Part shown: piece by piece, positions 25,718-33,901 of the stretch
How the letters are laid out: each line of letters begins with the position of its first letter
How positions within the stretch are numbered: the first letter of the stretch is position 1
NCBI GenBank assembly: GCA_016125275.1
Contig: WGMB01000002.1
Location: 689,231-753,230 of the forward strand
Reading direction: 5' to 3'
Source of the DNA: Acidobacteriota bacterium
GTDB taxonomy: Bacteria > Acidobacteriota > Terriglobia > Bryobacterales > UBA6623
Length of the DNA: 64,000 bases
The notes under the pieces: generated by a model
What the model was told of the DNA's origin: nothing
The model's input: the letters and a program-made list of their open reading frames with translations, nothing else
Database searches by the model: none
Made by a program: the position numbers and the translations under genes

Positions 25718-25723
25718 AGTCTA
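25718..25723 (-). promoter_or_regulatory. -10-like TAGACT nine bases before the amidohydrolase start
   Basis: On the minus strand TAGACT is followed by nine bases (GACGCCGCC) and the ATG at 25708. It lies in the short divergent region shared with the peptidase gene. Confidence 0.4.
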
Positions 25724-25730
25724 TCACGTC

Positions 25731-25736
25731 TAGAAT
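25731..25736 (+). promoter_or_regulatory. -10-like TAGAAT six bases before the M20 peptidase start
   Basis: TAGAAT is followed by CGGGAG and the ATG at 25743. The two divergent -10-like boxes at 25718-25723 and 25731-25736 are only seven bases apart, too close for RNA polymerase to occupy both at once. Confidence 0.45.
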
Positions 25737-25742
25737 CGGGAG

Positions 25743-26990
25743 ATGCTCCGACTCTGGGCCCTTGGATTGCTTCTACTTACGCCGCTGGCGGCCGGCCCGC
25801 GGGAGGTCGTGAATGCGCTGCTGGCGGACCCTTCGGTGCGCAAGGCGCTCGACTTCATCCAGGCGAACGAGCCGGCGATGATCGAGCAGCAGATCGCGCT
25901 GACGGAGCTCCCGGCGCCGCCGTTCGCGGAGCAGGCGCGGGGGCTGGCCTACAAGAAGCTGTTCGAAGAACGGGGGCTTCGTGACGTCCGCATCGATGAA
26001 GCTGGCAACGTGATCGGCGAGCGGCCGGGCCGCTTCGCCGGTCCTCGGGTAGCTTTCACGGCGCATCTGGACACAGTGTTCCCCGCGGAGACCGAGGTCA
26101 AGGTCCGACGCGAGGGGACTATGCTGCATGCTCCCGGCATCGGCGACGACGGGCGCGGGCTGGCGGTAGTGCTGGCGGTGATCGAAGCGCTCGGCCATGC
26201 CGGCATCGAGACCGACGGCCCGATCACCTTCGTCGGCACGGTGGGCGAGGAAGGGTTGGGCGACCTGCGCGGCGTGAAGCACCTGTTCGAGACGGAGCTG
26301 GCCGGCAAGATCGACCGCTTCGTGTCGGTGGATGGAACGCGCTACGGCATCACCGACGCGGGCGTGGGCAGCTATCGCTACCGGGTGACGTTCTCCGGGC
26401 CGGGCGGACACAGCTACGGTTCGTTCGGGATGACGAACCCGATCCATGCGATGGGGCGGCTGATCGCGAAGATCGCCGATTTCGAGGTCCCGGCGGAGCC
26501 GAAGACGACCTTCAGCGTGGGACGCGTGGGAGGCGGCACGTCCGTGAACTCGATCGCTTATGAAGCCTGGTTCGAGGTGGACATGCGGTCGCCGGACAAG
26601 GACTCGCTGGAGACGGTGCACGGCAAGTTCCAGTCGGCGGCGCGGGCGGCGCTGGCCGAGGAAAAGGCTCGCTGGGCCGACCGGGGAGGGCTGGCGATGG
26701 ACCTGGAGCGGGTTGGTTTCCGGCCGGCGGGGGCGAACCCGGCGGGTTCGGCGGTGGTGGAGGCGGCGGTGGAGGCGACGCGGGCGCTGGGCCTGGAGGC
26801 GGACTTGCGGGCGGGCTCGACGGACGCCAATGTGGGGATGGCGGCGGGGGTTCCGTCGATTACGATCGGCGGCGGCGGCTCCGGAGAGGGGGCGCACTCG
26901 CCGGGCGAGTCGTTCGACACGACGGACTCCTGGAAGGGGTCGCAGCGAGCGTTGCTGGTGGCGCTGGCGTTGGCGTCTCGGCTGGAGTAG
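25743..26990 (+). CDS. Exported M20-family metallopeptidase
   Basis: The protein has 415 residues with a Sec signal (about 1-18, ending LAAG). Metal ligands are visible: AHLDTVFP (His and Asp, near residues 102-104), GIGDDGRGL (bridging Asp, about 137), the catalytic Glu pair in TVGEEGLGD, and a late His. The dimerisation (lid) domain occupies about 205-320 and contains SGPGGHSYGSF. The family includes carboxypeptidase G2, succinyl-diaminopimelate desuccinylase and dipeptidases. Given the signal it probably trims peptides or acylated amino acids in the periplasm. The substrate is undetermined. It diverges from an exported amidohydrolase. Confidence 0.88.
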   Translation: MLRLWALGLLLLTPLAAGPREVVNALLADPSVRKALDFIQANEPAMIEQQIALTELPAPPFAEQARGLAYKKLFEERGLRDVRIDEAGNVIGERPGRFAGPRVAFTAHLDTVFPAETEVKVRREGTMLHAPGIGDDGRGLAVVLAVIEALGHAGIETDGPITFVGTVGEEGLGDLRGVKHLFETELAGKIDRFVSVDGTRYGITDAGVGSYRYRVTFSGPGGHSYGSFGMTNPIHAMGRLIAKIADFEVPAEPKTTFSVGRVGGGTSVNSIAYEAWFEVDMRSPDKDSLETVHGKFQSAARAALAEEKARWADRGGLAMDLERVGFRPAGANPAGSAVVEAAVEATRALGLEADLRAGSTDANVGMAAGVPSITIGGGGSGEGAHSPGESFDTTDSWKGSQRALLVALALASRLE

Positions 26991-27013
26991 AGCGGCGGGC
27001 CTCTCCCTCGCCC

Positions 27014-27019
27014 TAAGAT
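27014..27019 (+). promoter_or_regulatory. -10-like TAAGAT five bases before the GT2 start
   Basis: TAAGAT is followed by ATGGC and the ATG at 27025. The ATG at 27020 is out of frame. No ribosome-binding site fits between the hexamer and the start. Confidence 0.35.
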
Positions 27020-27024
27020 ATGGC

Positions 27025-27873
27025 ATGGTCCGCGTCGAGCCGCCCTCCTATCGTGCGGCCGAGCTCGCCCCCAGGCGAACTCGCTACGCGTTCCTCGTCG
27101 TGGCTCTGAATGAAGGCGACCGGCTCCGCCTGCAGCTTCGCCGGATGCAGGCGCAATCGGCGCTCGCCGACATCCTGATCGCTGACGGGGGCAGCTCCGA
27201 TGGTTCGACGGACGAGGATTTTCTCCGCTCGTGCGGCGTGCGGGGACTCCTGGTCACTCATGAGGCCGGCTTGGGGACGGCGCTGCGCATGGGATTCCAC
27301 TACGCGCTCGAGCAAGGCTACGAGGGCGTGGTGACCGTGGACGGCAACGGGAAGGACAGCGTGGAGAGCCTGCCCGATTTCTTGCGGCTGCTCGACGACG
27401 GGGTCGACTTCATCCAGGGCTCTCGATTCCTGCCCGGCGGACACCACGCGCATACGCCGCTCGAACGCCACTTCGGAGTCCGTTGCGTCGTCGCTCCCTT
27501 GATTCTGCTCGGCGGCGGACGCTGGTACAGCGACCCAACCAATGGGTTCAAGGGCTTGAGCCGACGCTTTCTGCTGGACCCGCGGGTGCAGCCGCTGCGC
27601 CGCGAGCTGGCGCGGTTCAACATGCAGTTCTACCTGAACTGCCGAGCGGCCCGCCTCGGGTTCCGCGTCGTCGAAACGCCTGTTTCGCGGGTCTACCCCA
27701 GCGACGGCGAGGTCCCCACCAAGATCAACACCCTGCGCGCCAAACTCTCCCTCGTTCGGGAGCTCGTGATGACCGCCGTGGGCGGCTACAATCCTCCACC
27801 GCAAAGCTCCTGGGCGGAGAGTGAGGCGGGGGGAGCCTGCGAGGTACAGTCTGAGCCCGGGAAGCCTCATTAG
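27025..27873 (+). CDS. Family 2 glycosyltransferase (DPM1/GtrB-like)
   Basis: The protein has 282 residues. Start at ATG 27025, where the conserved region begins; the frame is open upstream through the peptidase gene but that is a shadow. GT-A features are the VVALNEGDRL nucleotide-binding strand, the DGGSSDGS loop (about 55) and the acidic VDGNGKD metal site (about 105). GPRIG-like QGSRF and DPTNGFK motifs support a polyprenyl-phosphate sugar transferase. It would load a sugar such as glucose, mannose or aminoarabinose onto undecaprenyl phosphate at the inner face of the membrane. Its 3' end overlaps the next gene by 53 bases; the two likely act in sequence. Confidence 0.85.
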   Translation: MVRVEPPSYRAAELAPRRTRYAFLVVALNEGDRLRLQLRRMQAQSALADILIADGGSSDGSTDEDFLRSCGVRGLLVTHEAGLGTALRMGFHYALEQGYEGVVTVDGNGKDSVESLPDFLRLLDDGVDFIQGSRFLPGGHHAHTPLERHFGVRCVVAPLILLGGGRWYSDPTNGFKGLSRRFLLDPRVQPLRRELARFNMQFYLNCRAARLGFRVVETPVSRVYPSDGEVPTKINTLRAKLSLVRELVMTAVGGYNPPPQSSWAESEAGGACEVQSEPGKPH

Positions 27874-29371
27874 GGCTGAGCGACTGCGCACGGTTTTGCA
27901 GCGTCCGGCGGTCGCCGATTGGGCTCCGCTTGCAACGCTGGCGCTTGTGCTGGGGGCTTTCCTCGTCCTCCACATTTCCTCGTTCGAGATGTTGGTGTGG
28001 GACGAAGCCGAGTACGCCTCGATCGGCCGGTCGCTCGCACGCGGCGAAGGCTACCGCGTTGGCGACCAAGTCGAGTACTTGCGGCCGCCCGTGCTGCCGT
28101 TCAGCATCGCGGCATCCCTGCTGGCGTTCGGCGAAAACGGCGACGCCATCGCGAAGCTGCCGTCCGTTGCGTACACGCTGTTGCTGGTGGCGGCGGTCTA
28201 TGCGTTCCTGCTGCGCGATGGCGGCCGGGTCGCCGCCTTGGCGGGGGCTGTGGCGGTCGCTGTTTCGCCGGAGCTGGCGGTGTGCGGCGTCAGGCTGTTG
28301 AGCGAGATGCCGTTCATGGTCTTCTACTCCACGGCCGTCCTGGCGTTCGCGTTCGGATTCGAGCGGCATCCGCGCTGGTTCTACGTCTCTTGGCTCGCTT
28401 TCGCGCTCGCCTTGTCCACCCGCTACACGGCGCTGCTGTTTGCTCCGACCGTGGCCATCGCGATCGGGTTCGAGCTGATGCGGGACCGCCGCCATGCCCT
28501 TGCACTGCTGCGGAGCCGGCGCTTTCTGGTCGCGCCGTTCGTGGCGGCTCTGCCGCTGTTGACTCCCTGGTATCTGAGGCAGTGGCTGGGGACGGGCGAT
28601 CCGCTCAGCGGCATCCGCTACGCGTCGAACCAGATTCCCTCTTATGTGTCCGCGTCCATGCCGTGGCACTTCTATCTCAGCGCGCTGCCCAAGGCGCTGA
28701 CCTGGCCCATCCTGGCGGTCGGCGTGGCAGGGCTCCTCCATGCGCTCGCGACGCGCCGCAGGCTTGGCGTCTACTCGGCCGCCGCTGCGTTCGTGGTCAT
28801 CGCCTGGCACTCGCAGTACGACTACAAGGAGGTCCGATTGATGTTGCCGGCCTTGCCGTTCTTCGCCGTCGGCGTGGGCTTCGCGACGGCGGCGTGGCGG
28901 ACCGGCCGAGCGTCGGCGTGGGAACGGAGGGCCCTGCCGGCGACGCTGCTGGCGGCGGCCGCGCTGCTCGGGTATCGCGATATCCACGCCACGCTCGAAG
29001 GCGAGATCGCGCTGGGGGAGCCGTCGTTCTTGAATGCGATGGAGTATGTCCGCAACCGCTTGCCCGCGGACGACGCGCTGATCGCGGCAGCGTTTCCGCA
29101 GACGAACTGGTATGCGGATCGCCCGACCCGCAGGACGCCGCCGACCGTCGATCTGCTCCTGGAGGAGCTGGACTCTGTCGAGTGGGTGGTGATCACGAAC
29201 TTCGAGCGCTCGGAGCCGGACTACCTGCGGGCGATCTACGAGGACCTTCGCTGGTCCGATCGCTTCCGGGAAGAGGTGCAGATCTTTGCGACGAGCCCCT
29301 TCCAGACCGTGCTGGCGCGGAGCGACTGGGTGCGCCGGAAGCTGCGGCCCGCGGCGAGCGGAGAGCGCTAG
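27821..29371 (+). CDS. GT39-like integral membrane glycosyltransferase (ArnT / PMT_2 type)
   Basis: The protein has 516 residues. The GTG at 27821 with GGCGGAGA before it is the most plausible start, and it overlaps the GT2 gene by 53 bases. A first membrane segment (about 33-55) is followed by the family acidic motif in VWDEAEYASIG, the signature periplasmic loop of PMT_2/ArnT enzymes. About ten to eleven further membrane segments follow, then a periplasmic tail with ERSEPDY. Such enzymes take a sugar from an undecaprenyl-phosphate donor and transfer it to lipid, glycan or protein outside the inner membrane. The overlapping GT2 probably makes that donor. The acceptor is unknown. Confidence 0.82.
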   Translation: MRRGEPARYSLSPGSLIRAERLRTVLQRPAVADWAPLATLALVLGAFLVLHISSFEMLVWDEAEYASIGRSLARGEGYRVGDQVEYLRPPVLPFSIAASLLAFGENGDAIAKLPSVAYTLLLVAAVYAFLLRDGGRVAALAGAVAVAVSPELAVCGVRLLSEMPFMVFYSTAVLAFAFGFERHPRWFYVSWLAFALALSTRYTALLFAPTVAIAIGFELMRDRRHALALLRSRRFLVAPFVAALPLLTPWYLRQWLGTGDPLSGIRYASNQIPSYVSASMPWHFYLSALPKALTWPILAVGVAGLLHALATRRRLGVYSAAAAFVVIAWHSQYDYKEVRLMLPALPFFAVGVGFATAAWRTGRASAWERRALPATLLAAAALLGYRDIHATLEGEIALGEPSFLNAMEYVRNRLPADDALIAAAFPQTNWYADRPTRRTPPTVDLLLEELDSVEWVVITNFERSEPDYLRAIYEDLRWSDRFREEVQIFATSPFQTVLARSDWVRRKLRPAASGER

Positions 29372-29540
29372 GGCCGGAAGGGGGCCGGGGGCGGGGCGGA
29401 TGGCCTTTCAGAACCATCCGTTTCATTTGTTTTCAGTGAGTTCGCGGGCGAATGTCGCGAAATGTCGCGATTCGTTTTTTTGTGGGCCTGGGGATGTGGC
29501 GGGCTTCTCGATTCCAGGATACGGGCGGCGTCAAGTTGCG

Positions 29541-29546
29541 TATGCT
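29541..29546 (+). promoter_or_regulatory. -10-like TATGCT six bases before the WD40-GTPase start
   Basis: TATGCT is followed by AGGGCC and the GTG at 29553, the same spacing as at other leaderless-type starts in the window. It is the main reason for choosing 29553 over the ATG at 29400. Confidence 0.45.
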
Positions 29547-29552
29547 AGGGCC

Positions 29553-32500
29553 GTGCCCAAACCTGCTATTCCTCCTGATTTGGTGATCCGCCGGGGAATC
29601 TCCTGGAGGGCCTCGCGTTTCCAATCAGTCGCATGGTCGCCGGATGGAGGTCGACTCGCGGCCGGCGGAGCGGACGGGTGCATTTGGCTCTGGGACGCGC
29701 TCGAAAGCCCACCCCGCCTCATGGAAGGGCACCAAGATAGAGTACGAAGCGTGGTCTGGAGCCCCGACGGCCGTCGCCTCGCCTCCGCCGGGGATGACCG
29801 CACCGTGCGGCTGTGGGACCCCGACGGAGGCTTCCCCCTGGGTACTCTAGGGGGGCACCAGGACGCAGTCCTGAGCGTAGCGTGGAGCCTCGACGGCCGC
29901 CTCCTTGCTTCCGGCGGACGCGACGGTGTCGTCCGGTTGTGGAGATCCCACAACGCCACGTTCTCATCTGACCTGGCGGCGGGTCAAGACGGGCTCCTGA
30001 GCGTGGCCTGGAGCCCCGACAGCCGCTGCCTCGCCTCAGCCGGGAAGGACAACACAATCCGGCTGTGGGATCCCGACAGCGGCTCGGCATTGCGGATACT
30101 GGGGGGCCACCAGGACTGGGTCCGGAGCGTGGTCTGGAGCCCCGACGGTCGCCTCCTCGCCTCCGCCGGGTACGACAGTACGGTGCGGCTGTGGGCCCCC
30201 GACAGCAGCTTGGCCCTGAGGACCCTGGAGGGCCACCAGCAACGGGTCCTGAGCGTGGCCTGGAGCGCCGACGGCCGCCGCCTCGCCTCCGCTGGGAAAG
30301 ATGGAACGGTCCGGGTGTGGGATCTCGACAGCGGCTCCGCACTGCGAACTTTGGAGGGACACCAAGGTTGGGTCCGGGGCGTGGCCTGGAATCCCGACAA
30401 CCGCCGCCTTGTTTCCACCGGGGAGGACAGCACCGTGCGGGTGTGGGATGCCGACAGCGGCTCCCCCCTCCGGACTCTCATGGGCCACCAACACTGGACC
30501 CTGAGCGCCGCCTGGAGCCCCGACGGCCACCACCTCGCCTCCGCTGGATATGACGGTGGCGTCCGCCTACTGGACCCAGAGAGTGGTTCCGACCTCAGGA
30601 CTCTGGAGGGCCACCTCAACTGGGTTTTGAGCGTGGCCTGGAGCCCTGACGGCCGCCGCCTCGCCTCCGCCGGGGAAGATAGCAGCGTCCGGCTTTGGGA
30701 CCCCAACAGCGGGTCCGCCCTCCGGACTCTAGCGGGCCACCAACACGGGGCTGCGGGCGTGGCCTGGAGCGCCGACGGCCGCCGCCTCGCCTCCGGCGGG
30801 GAGGACCGCAGCATCCGGCTTTGGGACCCCGACAGCGGCGCCGTTCTCCAGACTCTGGTGGGCCACCTCAACTGGGTCCTGAGCGTCGCCTGGAGCCCAG
30901 ACGGGCGCCACCTCGCCTCCGCCGGATATGACGGTATCGTCCGCCTGTGGGATCTTGATAGCGGCTCTTCCCTGTTTACCTTGGAGGGCCATTCCGATTC
31001 GGTTCGGCAGTTGGCCTTCTCGGAGGACAATCGTTACCTCGTCGCGGTCCAGAGTGACTGCGCAGCAAGACTGTGGCGATTAGAGGACGGCGCGCTGGTG
31101 GCGGAGTGCGACAGCCTTCCCTTCCGGAATTGGCCCTGCGAAGTCGGTTGGGGACCGGCGCCTCGGGCAATCTTGCTGGGAGGCGCCCTGCAATTCTTGG
31201 AGTGGCGCCCGGGGGCCGCGGCCGCAGCGCCGAGAAAGAGCATCGTCTCGACGACGGCCAAGGTCGCACTCACGGGCGACAGCAAGGCGGGCAAGTCCTG
31301 CCTGGCCTTGCGGCTCGCGGAGGATCGCTACGAGGAACGCGGGTCCACCCACGGGATGCAGATCTGGACGCTGCCGGCGGAAAAGCTGGACCCGACCGCC
31401 AGGGCGCCTGACGGGGAGCTACGGGAGATCTTCCTGTGGGATCTGGGGGGGCAGGACGAGTACAAGCTAGTGCATCAGCTCTTTCTGCACGACACCACCG
31501 TCGCGCTGACATTGTTTGACCCGGACCGGGGCGGCGTGGGGCTCAGTTCGGCAGCCGAGTGGAGCCGACGGCTCGAACAGCAACTGCGCGGAGGAGTTCT
31601 AAAGAAGCTGCTCGTCCGCAGCAAGCTCGACGAACCGACCGTTGCACCCGACGCGTCGGCCGTGGAGGCGTTGCGTGGTGAGCATCGGTTCCACCGCTAT
31701 CTGGAAGTGAGTGCACGCGACCCCCAGCTTGGCGACGGAATTGACGAGCTGCGGCGGGAGCTGAGTGCGTTGATCGACTGGGCGAGGCTGGGCCGGGTGA
31801 GCCGGGATGCCGTATTCCAGGCGATCCGAGATCAGATCCAGGCCCGCCGACAAGCCGAGGCGATTGTTTACTACCGGCGCGACCTGGAGAGCGACCTTCG
31901 GGCCGCCGGTGTCGAGGCCGACCGAAAACAGATTCAGATGGTGATCGATCAGCTCCGGCCTCAGGGCCAACTGGTGGATGCAACCGTCGACTCGGGCGAC
32001 GAAGTCTTGGTGCTTCGGACGGACGTGGTGTCTCGGTACGCCTCCTCGTTGGTGAAGGCGGTGAAGGAACAAAAGAACCGGTCTGTCCCTGCGATGGAGC
32101 TCCGGCGCGTGCTTTCGCCCGAGATGGAGTTTCCAGGATTACGAGCCGATGATCGCGCGGCGCGGGCGGACGAGCGGATCGTTCTGGAGTGCGTGGTCGG
32201 CTTGATGCTCCGTAGAGGGCTGTGTCTGAACCACGCCGGGCTGCTCGTCTTTCCGTCACTCTACCCGGAGCCCGCCGGCGAGGAACCGGAGAAGCCACCA
32301 CACCGGGTGCCGCTCTATTACGAGATGACCGGAGCGGTGGAGAACTTGTACGCCGGGTTGGTGGCTTGGCTGGACTACGCCCGCGAGTTTGGGCGAGTGC
32401 GGCTCTGGCCGGACCGGGCCGAGTACGAACAGGCCGAGCAAGGAGTATTCGGTGTGCTGCGACAACGGAAGCTAGGCGGGCGCGGCCGGCTGGACCTGTA

Positions 32501-33809
32501 CTTCAGCGACAAGACCGACGAAGAGCGACGGCTACGCTTCCGGGAAGCCGTGGAAGCCTACTTCGCCGAAGAAGGAGTGAAGGTCCGGCCGGGCGACATC
32601 TTCCGGTGCCCTTGCGGGGACTGGCAACTCGACGAAGGGGAGGTCCAGAAAGTCTTGGACAAGGGCCACGATTCGGTGCTCTGCCCGTTCTGCCAGGAGC
32701 GCTCGGATCTGCTGTTGGCGAAGGGTTCGGTGGGCCACGCCGATGCGACACAGGCGATCCGGTATGAGGTCGAGCGGCGCAAAGACCGGGAGGTTCGGGA
32801 AGCGAAACGGACGATGGCGCGTGAGACGCCCCCCGTCGACGAGCCCATTCGCATTCTGCACCTGAGCGACCTGCACCTGACAGGCGAACAAGGACGCAAT
32901 GAGATGTTCCAGCCGCTGTCGGCGGACTTGTGCGAGATGAAGGCGGAGCGGATCGAGTATCTGGTGGTGTCGGGCGATCTGGCCGACCGTTGCAGCCCGA
33001 AGGGTCTACAGGCCGCCCAAGAGCTGATCATCCAAGTGATCGAGGAGTTTGGGATCTCTGCGGAGCGGCTGGTGATGATTCCCGGGAACCACGACTACGA
33101 CCAGGAGGTCGAGGTCTACCAGATGTCGCGGGAGAAGCCGAAGGGGGGCCGCTATTCCCAAGAAGGGCGGATCTACTTGGTGGAGGACGCGCCGAAGTAC
33201 CCGACGCGGTTCGAGCCCTTTCGCAAGATCTTCAAAACGATTACGCAGCGCGACTATCCGCTGTCGCACGACGAGCAGGCTACGGTGCAGTTCTTCCCGG
33301 AGACGGGGATTGAGTTTCTGTCGTTGAACTCCGCCTGGGAGGTGGACCGAGATCACCGCGAGCGGATCACGTTGAATATGGAGGCGCTGAGCCGGGGATT
33401 GCTGGCATCCGCGAAAAATCACGCCGGATTGCGAATCGTGGTTTGGCATCACGCGGTGACGGGAGATCGCAAGGTAGCGAACCCGGAGGCGATCGAGAGG
33501 TTGACGAAGGCGGGGTACCGGCTTTGCCTGCATGGGGACGTGCATGAGGATCGGGCCGATTTGCTGTGCCACTACGATCAGGACCGGAGGTTCTATGTAG
33601 CGGGGGCGGGTTCGTTCGGGTCGGCGGCGGAGGGCCGTCCGGAGTCGACGCCGCGACTATACAACCTGCTGGAGGTGGACCGAGGGCTGAAGAAGATTCG
33701 GGTGCGGACGCGGGCCCAGAAGAAGGCGGGCGGGGCCTTTGACGAGCATGCGGTTTGGCCGAACCCGGAGGGGAAGGGGAAGTTGGGGGAGTACTGGATT
33801 GAGTTGTGA
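29553..33809 (+). CDS. WD40-repeat / Roc-like GTPase / COR-like / zinc-ribbon / metallophosphoesterase multidomain protein (NLR-Roco-type sensor-effector)
   Basis: The 1,418-residue product starts at a GTG six bases after a -10-like hexamer; the ATG at 29400 is an alternative. Residues about 20-550 carry 12 clear WD40 units plus one degenerate unit. A Ras/Roc-type GTPase follows: P-loop GDSKAGKS (about 573-580), switch II DLGGQ (about 630), G4 RSKLD (about 688) and G5 EVSAR. After it come a winged-helix-like stretch and a COR-like region (YYEMTGAVENLYAGLV, about 925). A CPC...CPFC zinc ribbon sits at about 1017-1050. The C-terminal calcineurin-like phosphoesterase shows LSDLHLTG (about 1105), SGDLADR, GNHDYD (about 1178), WHHAVTG and HGDVHE. 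Roco proteins pair Roc with COR; the WD40 sensor and enzymatic tail suggest a regulated effector, perhaps in antiviral defence. No partner gene is visible. The role is inferred. Confidence 0.85.
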   Translation: MPKPAIPPDLVIRRGISWRASRFQSVAWSPDGGRLAAGGADGCIWLWDALESPPRLMEGHQDRVRSVVWSPDGRRLASAGDDRTVRLWDPDGGFPLGTLGGHQDAVLSVAWSLDGRLLASGGRDGVVRLWRSHNATFSSDLAAGQDGLLSVAWSPDSRCLASAGKDNTIRLWDPDSGSALRILGGHQDWVRSVVWSPDGRLLASAGYDSTVRLWAPDSSLALRTLEGHQQRVLSVAWSADGRRLASAGKDGTVRVWDLDSGSALRTLEGHQGWVRGVAWNPDNRRLVSTGEDSTVRVWDADSGSPLRTLMGHQHWTLSAAWSPDGHHLASAGYDGGVRLLDPESGSDLRTLEGHLNWVLSVAWSPDGRRLASAGEDSSVRLWDPNSGSALRTLAGHQHGAAGVAWSADGRRLASGGEDRSIRLWDPDSGAVLQTLVGHLNWVLSVAWSPDGRHLASAGYDGIVRLWDLDSGSSLFTLEGHSDSVRQLAFSEDNRYLVAVQSDCAARLWRLEDGALVAECDSLPFRNWPCEVGWGPAPRAILLGGALQFLEWRPGAAAAAPRKSIVSTTAKVALTGDSKAGKSCLALRLAEDRYEERGSTHGMQIWTLPAEKLDPTARAPDGELREIFLWDLGGQDEYKLVHQLFLHDTTVALTLFDPDRGGVGLSSAAEWSRRLEQQLRGGVLKKLLVRSKLDEPTVAPDASAVEALRGEHRFHRYLEVSARDPQLGDGIDELRRELSALIDWARLGRVSRDAVFQAIRDQIQARRQAEAIVYYRRDLESDLRAAGVEADRKQIQMVIDQLRPQGQLVDATVDSGDEVLVLRTDVVSRYASSLVKAVKEQKNRSVPAMELRRVLSPEMEFPGLRADDRAARADERIVLECVVGLMLRRGLCLNHAGLLVFPSLYPEPAGEEPEKPPHRVPLYYEMTGAVENLYAGLVAWLDYAREFGRVRLWPDRAEYEQAEQGVFGVLRQRKLGGRGRLDLYFSDKTDEERRLRFREAVEAYFAEEGVKVRPGDIFRCPCGDWQLDEGEVQKVLDKGHDSVLCPFCQERSDLLLAKGSVGHADATQAIRYEVERRKDREVREAKRTMARETPPVDEPIRILHLSDLHLTGEQGRNEMFQPLSADLCEMKAERIEYLVVSGDLADRCSPKGLQAAQELIIQVIEEFGISAERLVMIPGNHDYDQEVEVYQMSREKPKGGRYSQEGRIYLVEDAPKYPTRFEPFRKIFKTITQRDYPLSHDEQATVQFFPETGIEFLSLNSAWEVDRDHRERITLNMEALSRGLLASAKNHAGLRIVVWHHAVTGDRKVANPEAIERLTKAGYRLCLHGDVHEDRADLLCHYDQDRRFYVAGAGSFGSAAEGRPESTPRLYNLLEVDRGLKKIRVRTRAQKKAGGAFDEHAVWPNPEGKGKLGEYWIEL
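29736..30995 (+). repeat. Ten tandem 126-bp WD40-coding repeats with no indels
   Basis: Ten units of exactly 126 bp start at 29736, 29862, 29988, 30114, 30240, 30366, 30492, 30618, 30744 and 30870; each codes 42 residues. A 41-residue unit precedes them (29613-29735) and a diverged 42-residue unit follows (from 30996). Core columns (SVAWSPDGRRLASAG, VRLWD, LRTLEGHQ) are near constant in DNA and protein. Variation concentrates in columns 1, 2, 4, 20, 22 and the last column. This is a coding repeat, not a CRISPR or intergenic array. Confidence 0.92.
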
Positions 33810-33888
33810 AAGGGGCCGGAGCTCCAGATCCCAGGACTGAAGGTCTGGGCTTGGGGATGGGGCTGAAGCCTTGGACGATGGGGCGCGG

Positions 33889-33894
33889 TACACT
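33889..33894 (+). promoter_or_regulatory. -10-like TACACT seven bases before dihydroorotase
   Basis: TACACT is followed by CGACCGC and the ATG at 33902. An in-frame upstream extension (from about 33806) passes through this box and has no family match, so it is not used. Confidence 0.45.
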
Positions 33895-33901
33895 CGACCG
33901 C

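Noticed and set aside
29286-29552. An N-terminal extension of the WD40-GTPase, starting at 29286 or at the ATG 29400
   Set aside because: The region overlaps the GT39 gene's 3' end, has no WD40 similarity, and the leaderless-type -10 hexamer at 29541 points to the GTG at 29553. The ATG at 29400 cannot be fully excluded.
29610-31000. A tandem-repeat array resembling CRISPR
   Set aside because: The repeats are contiguous 126-bp units that code for WD40 blades in one frame, with no spacers and no cas genes.
33871-33876. TTGGAC as a -35 for dihydroorotase
   Set aside because: The spacing to the TACACT hexamer is only 12 bases, too short for a normal promoter.
33810-33888. A possible terminator between the WD40-GTPase and pyrC (CCAGGACTGAAGGTCTGG)
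   Set aside because: The stem has mismatches and no T-run; it is too weak to call.
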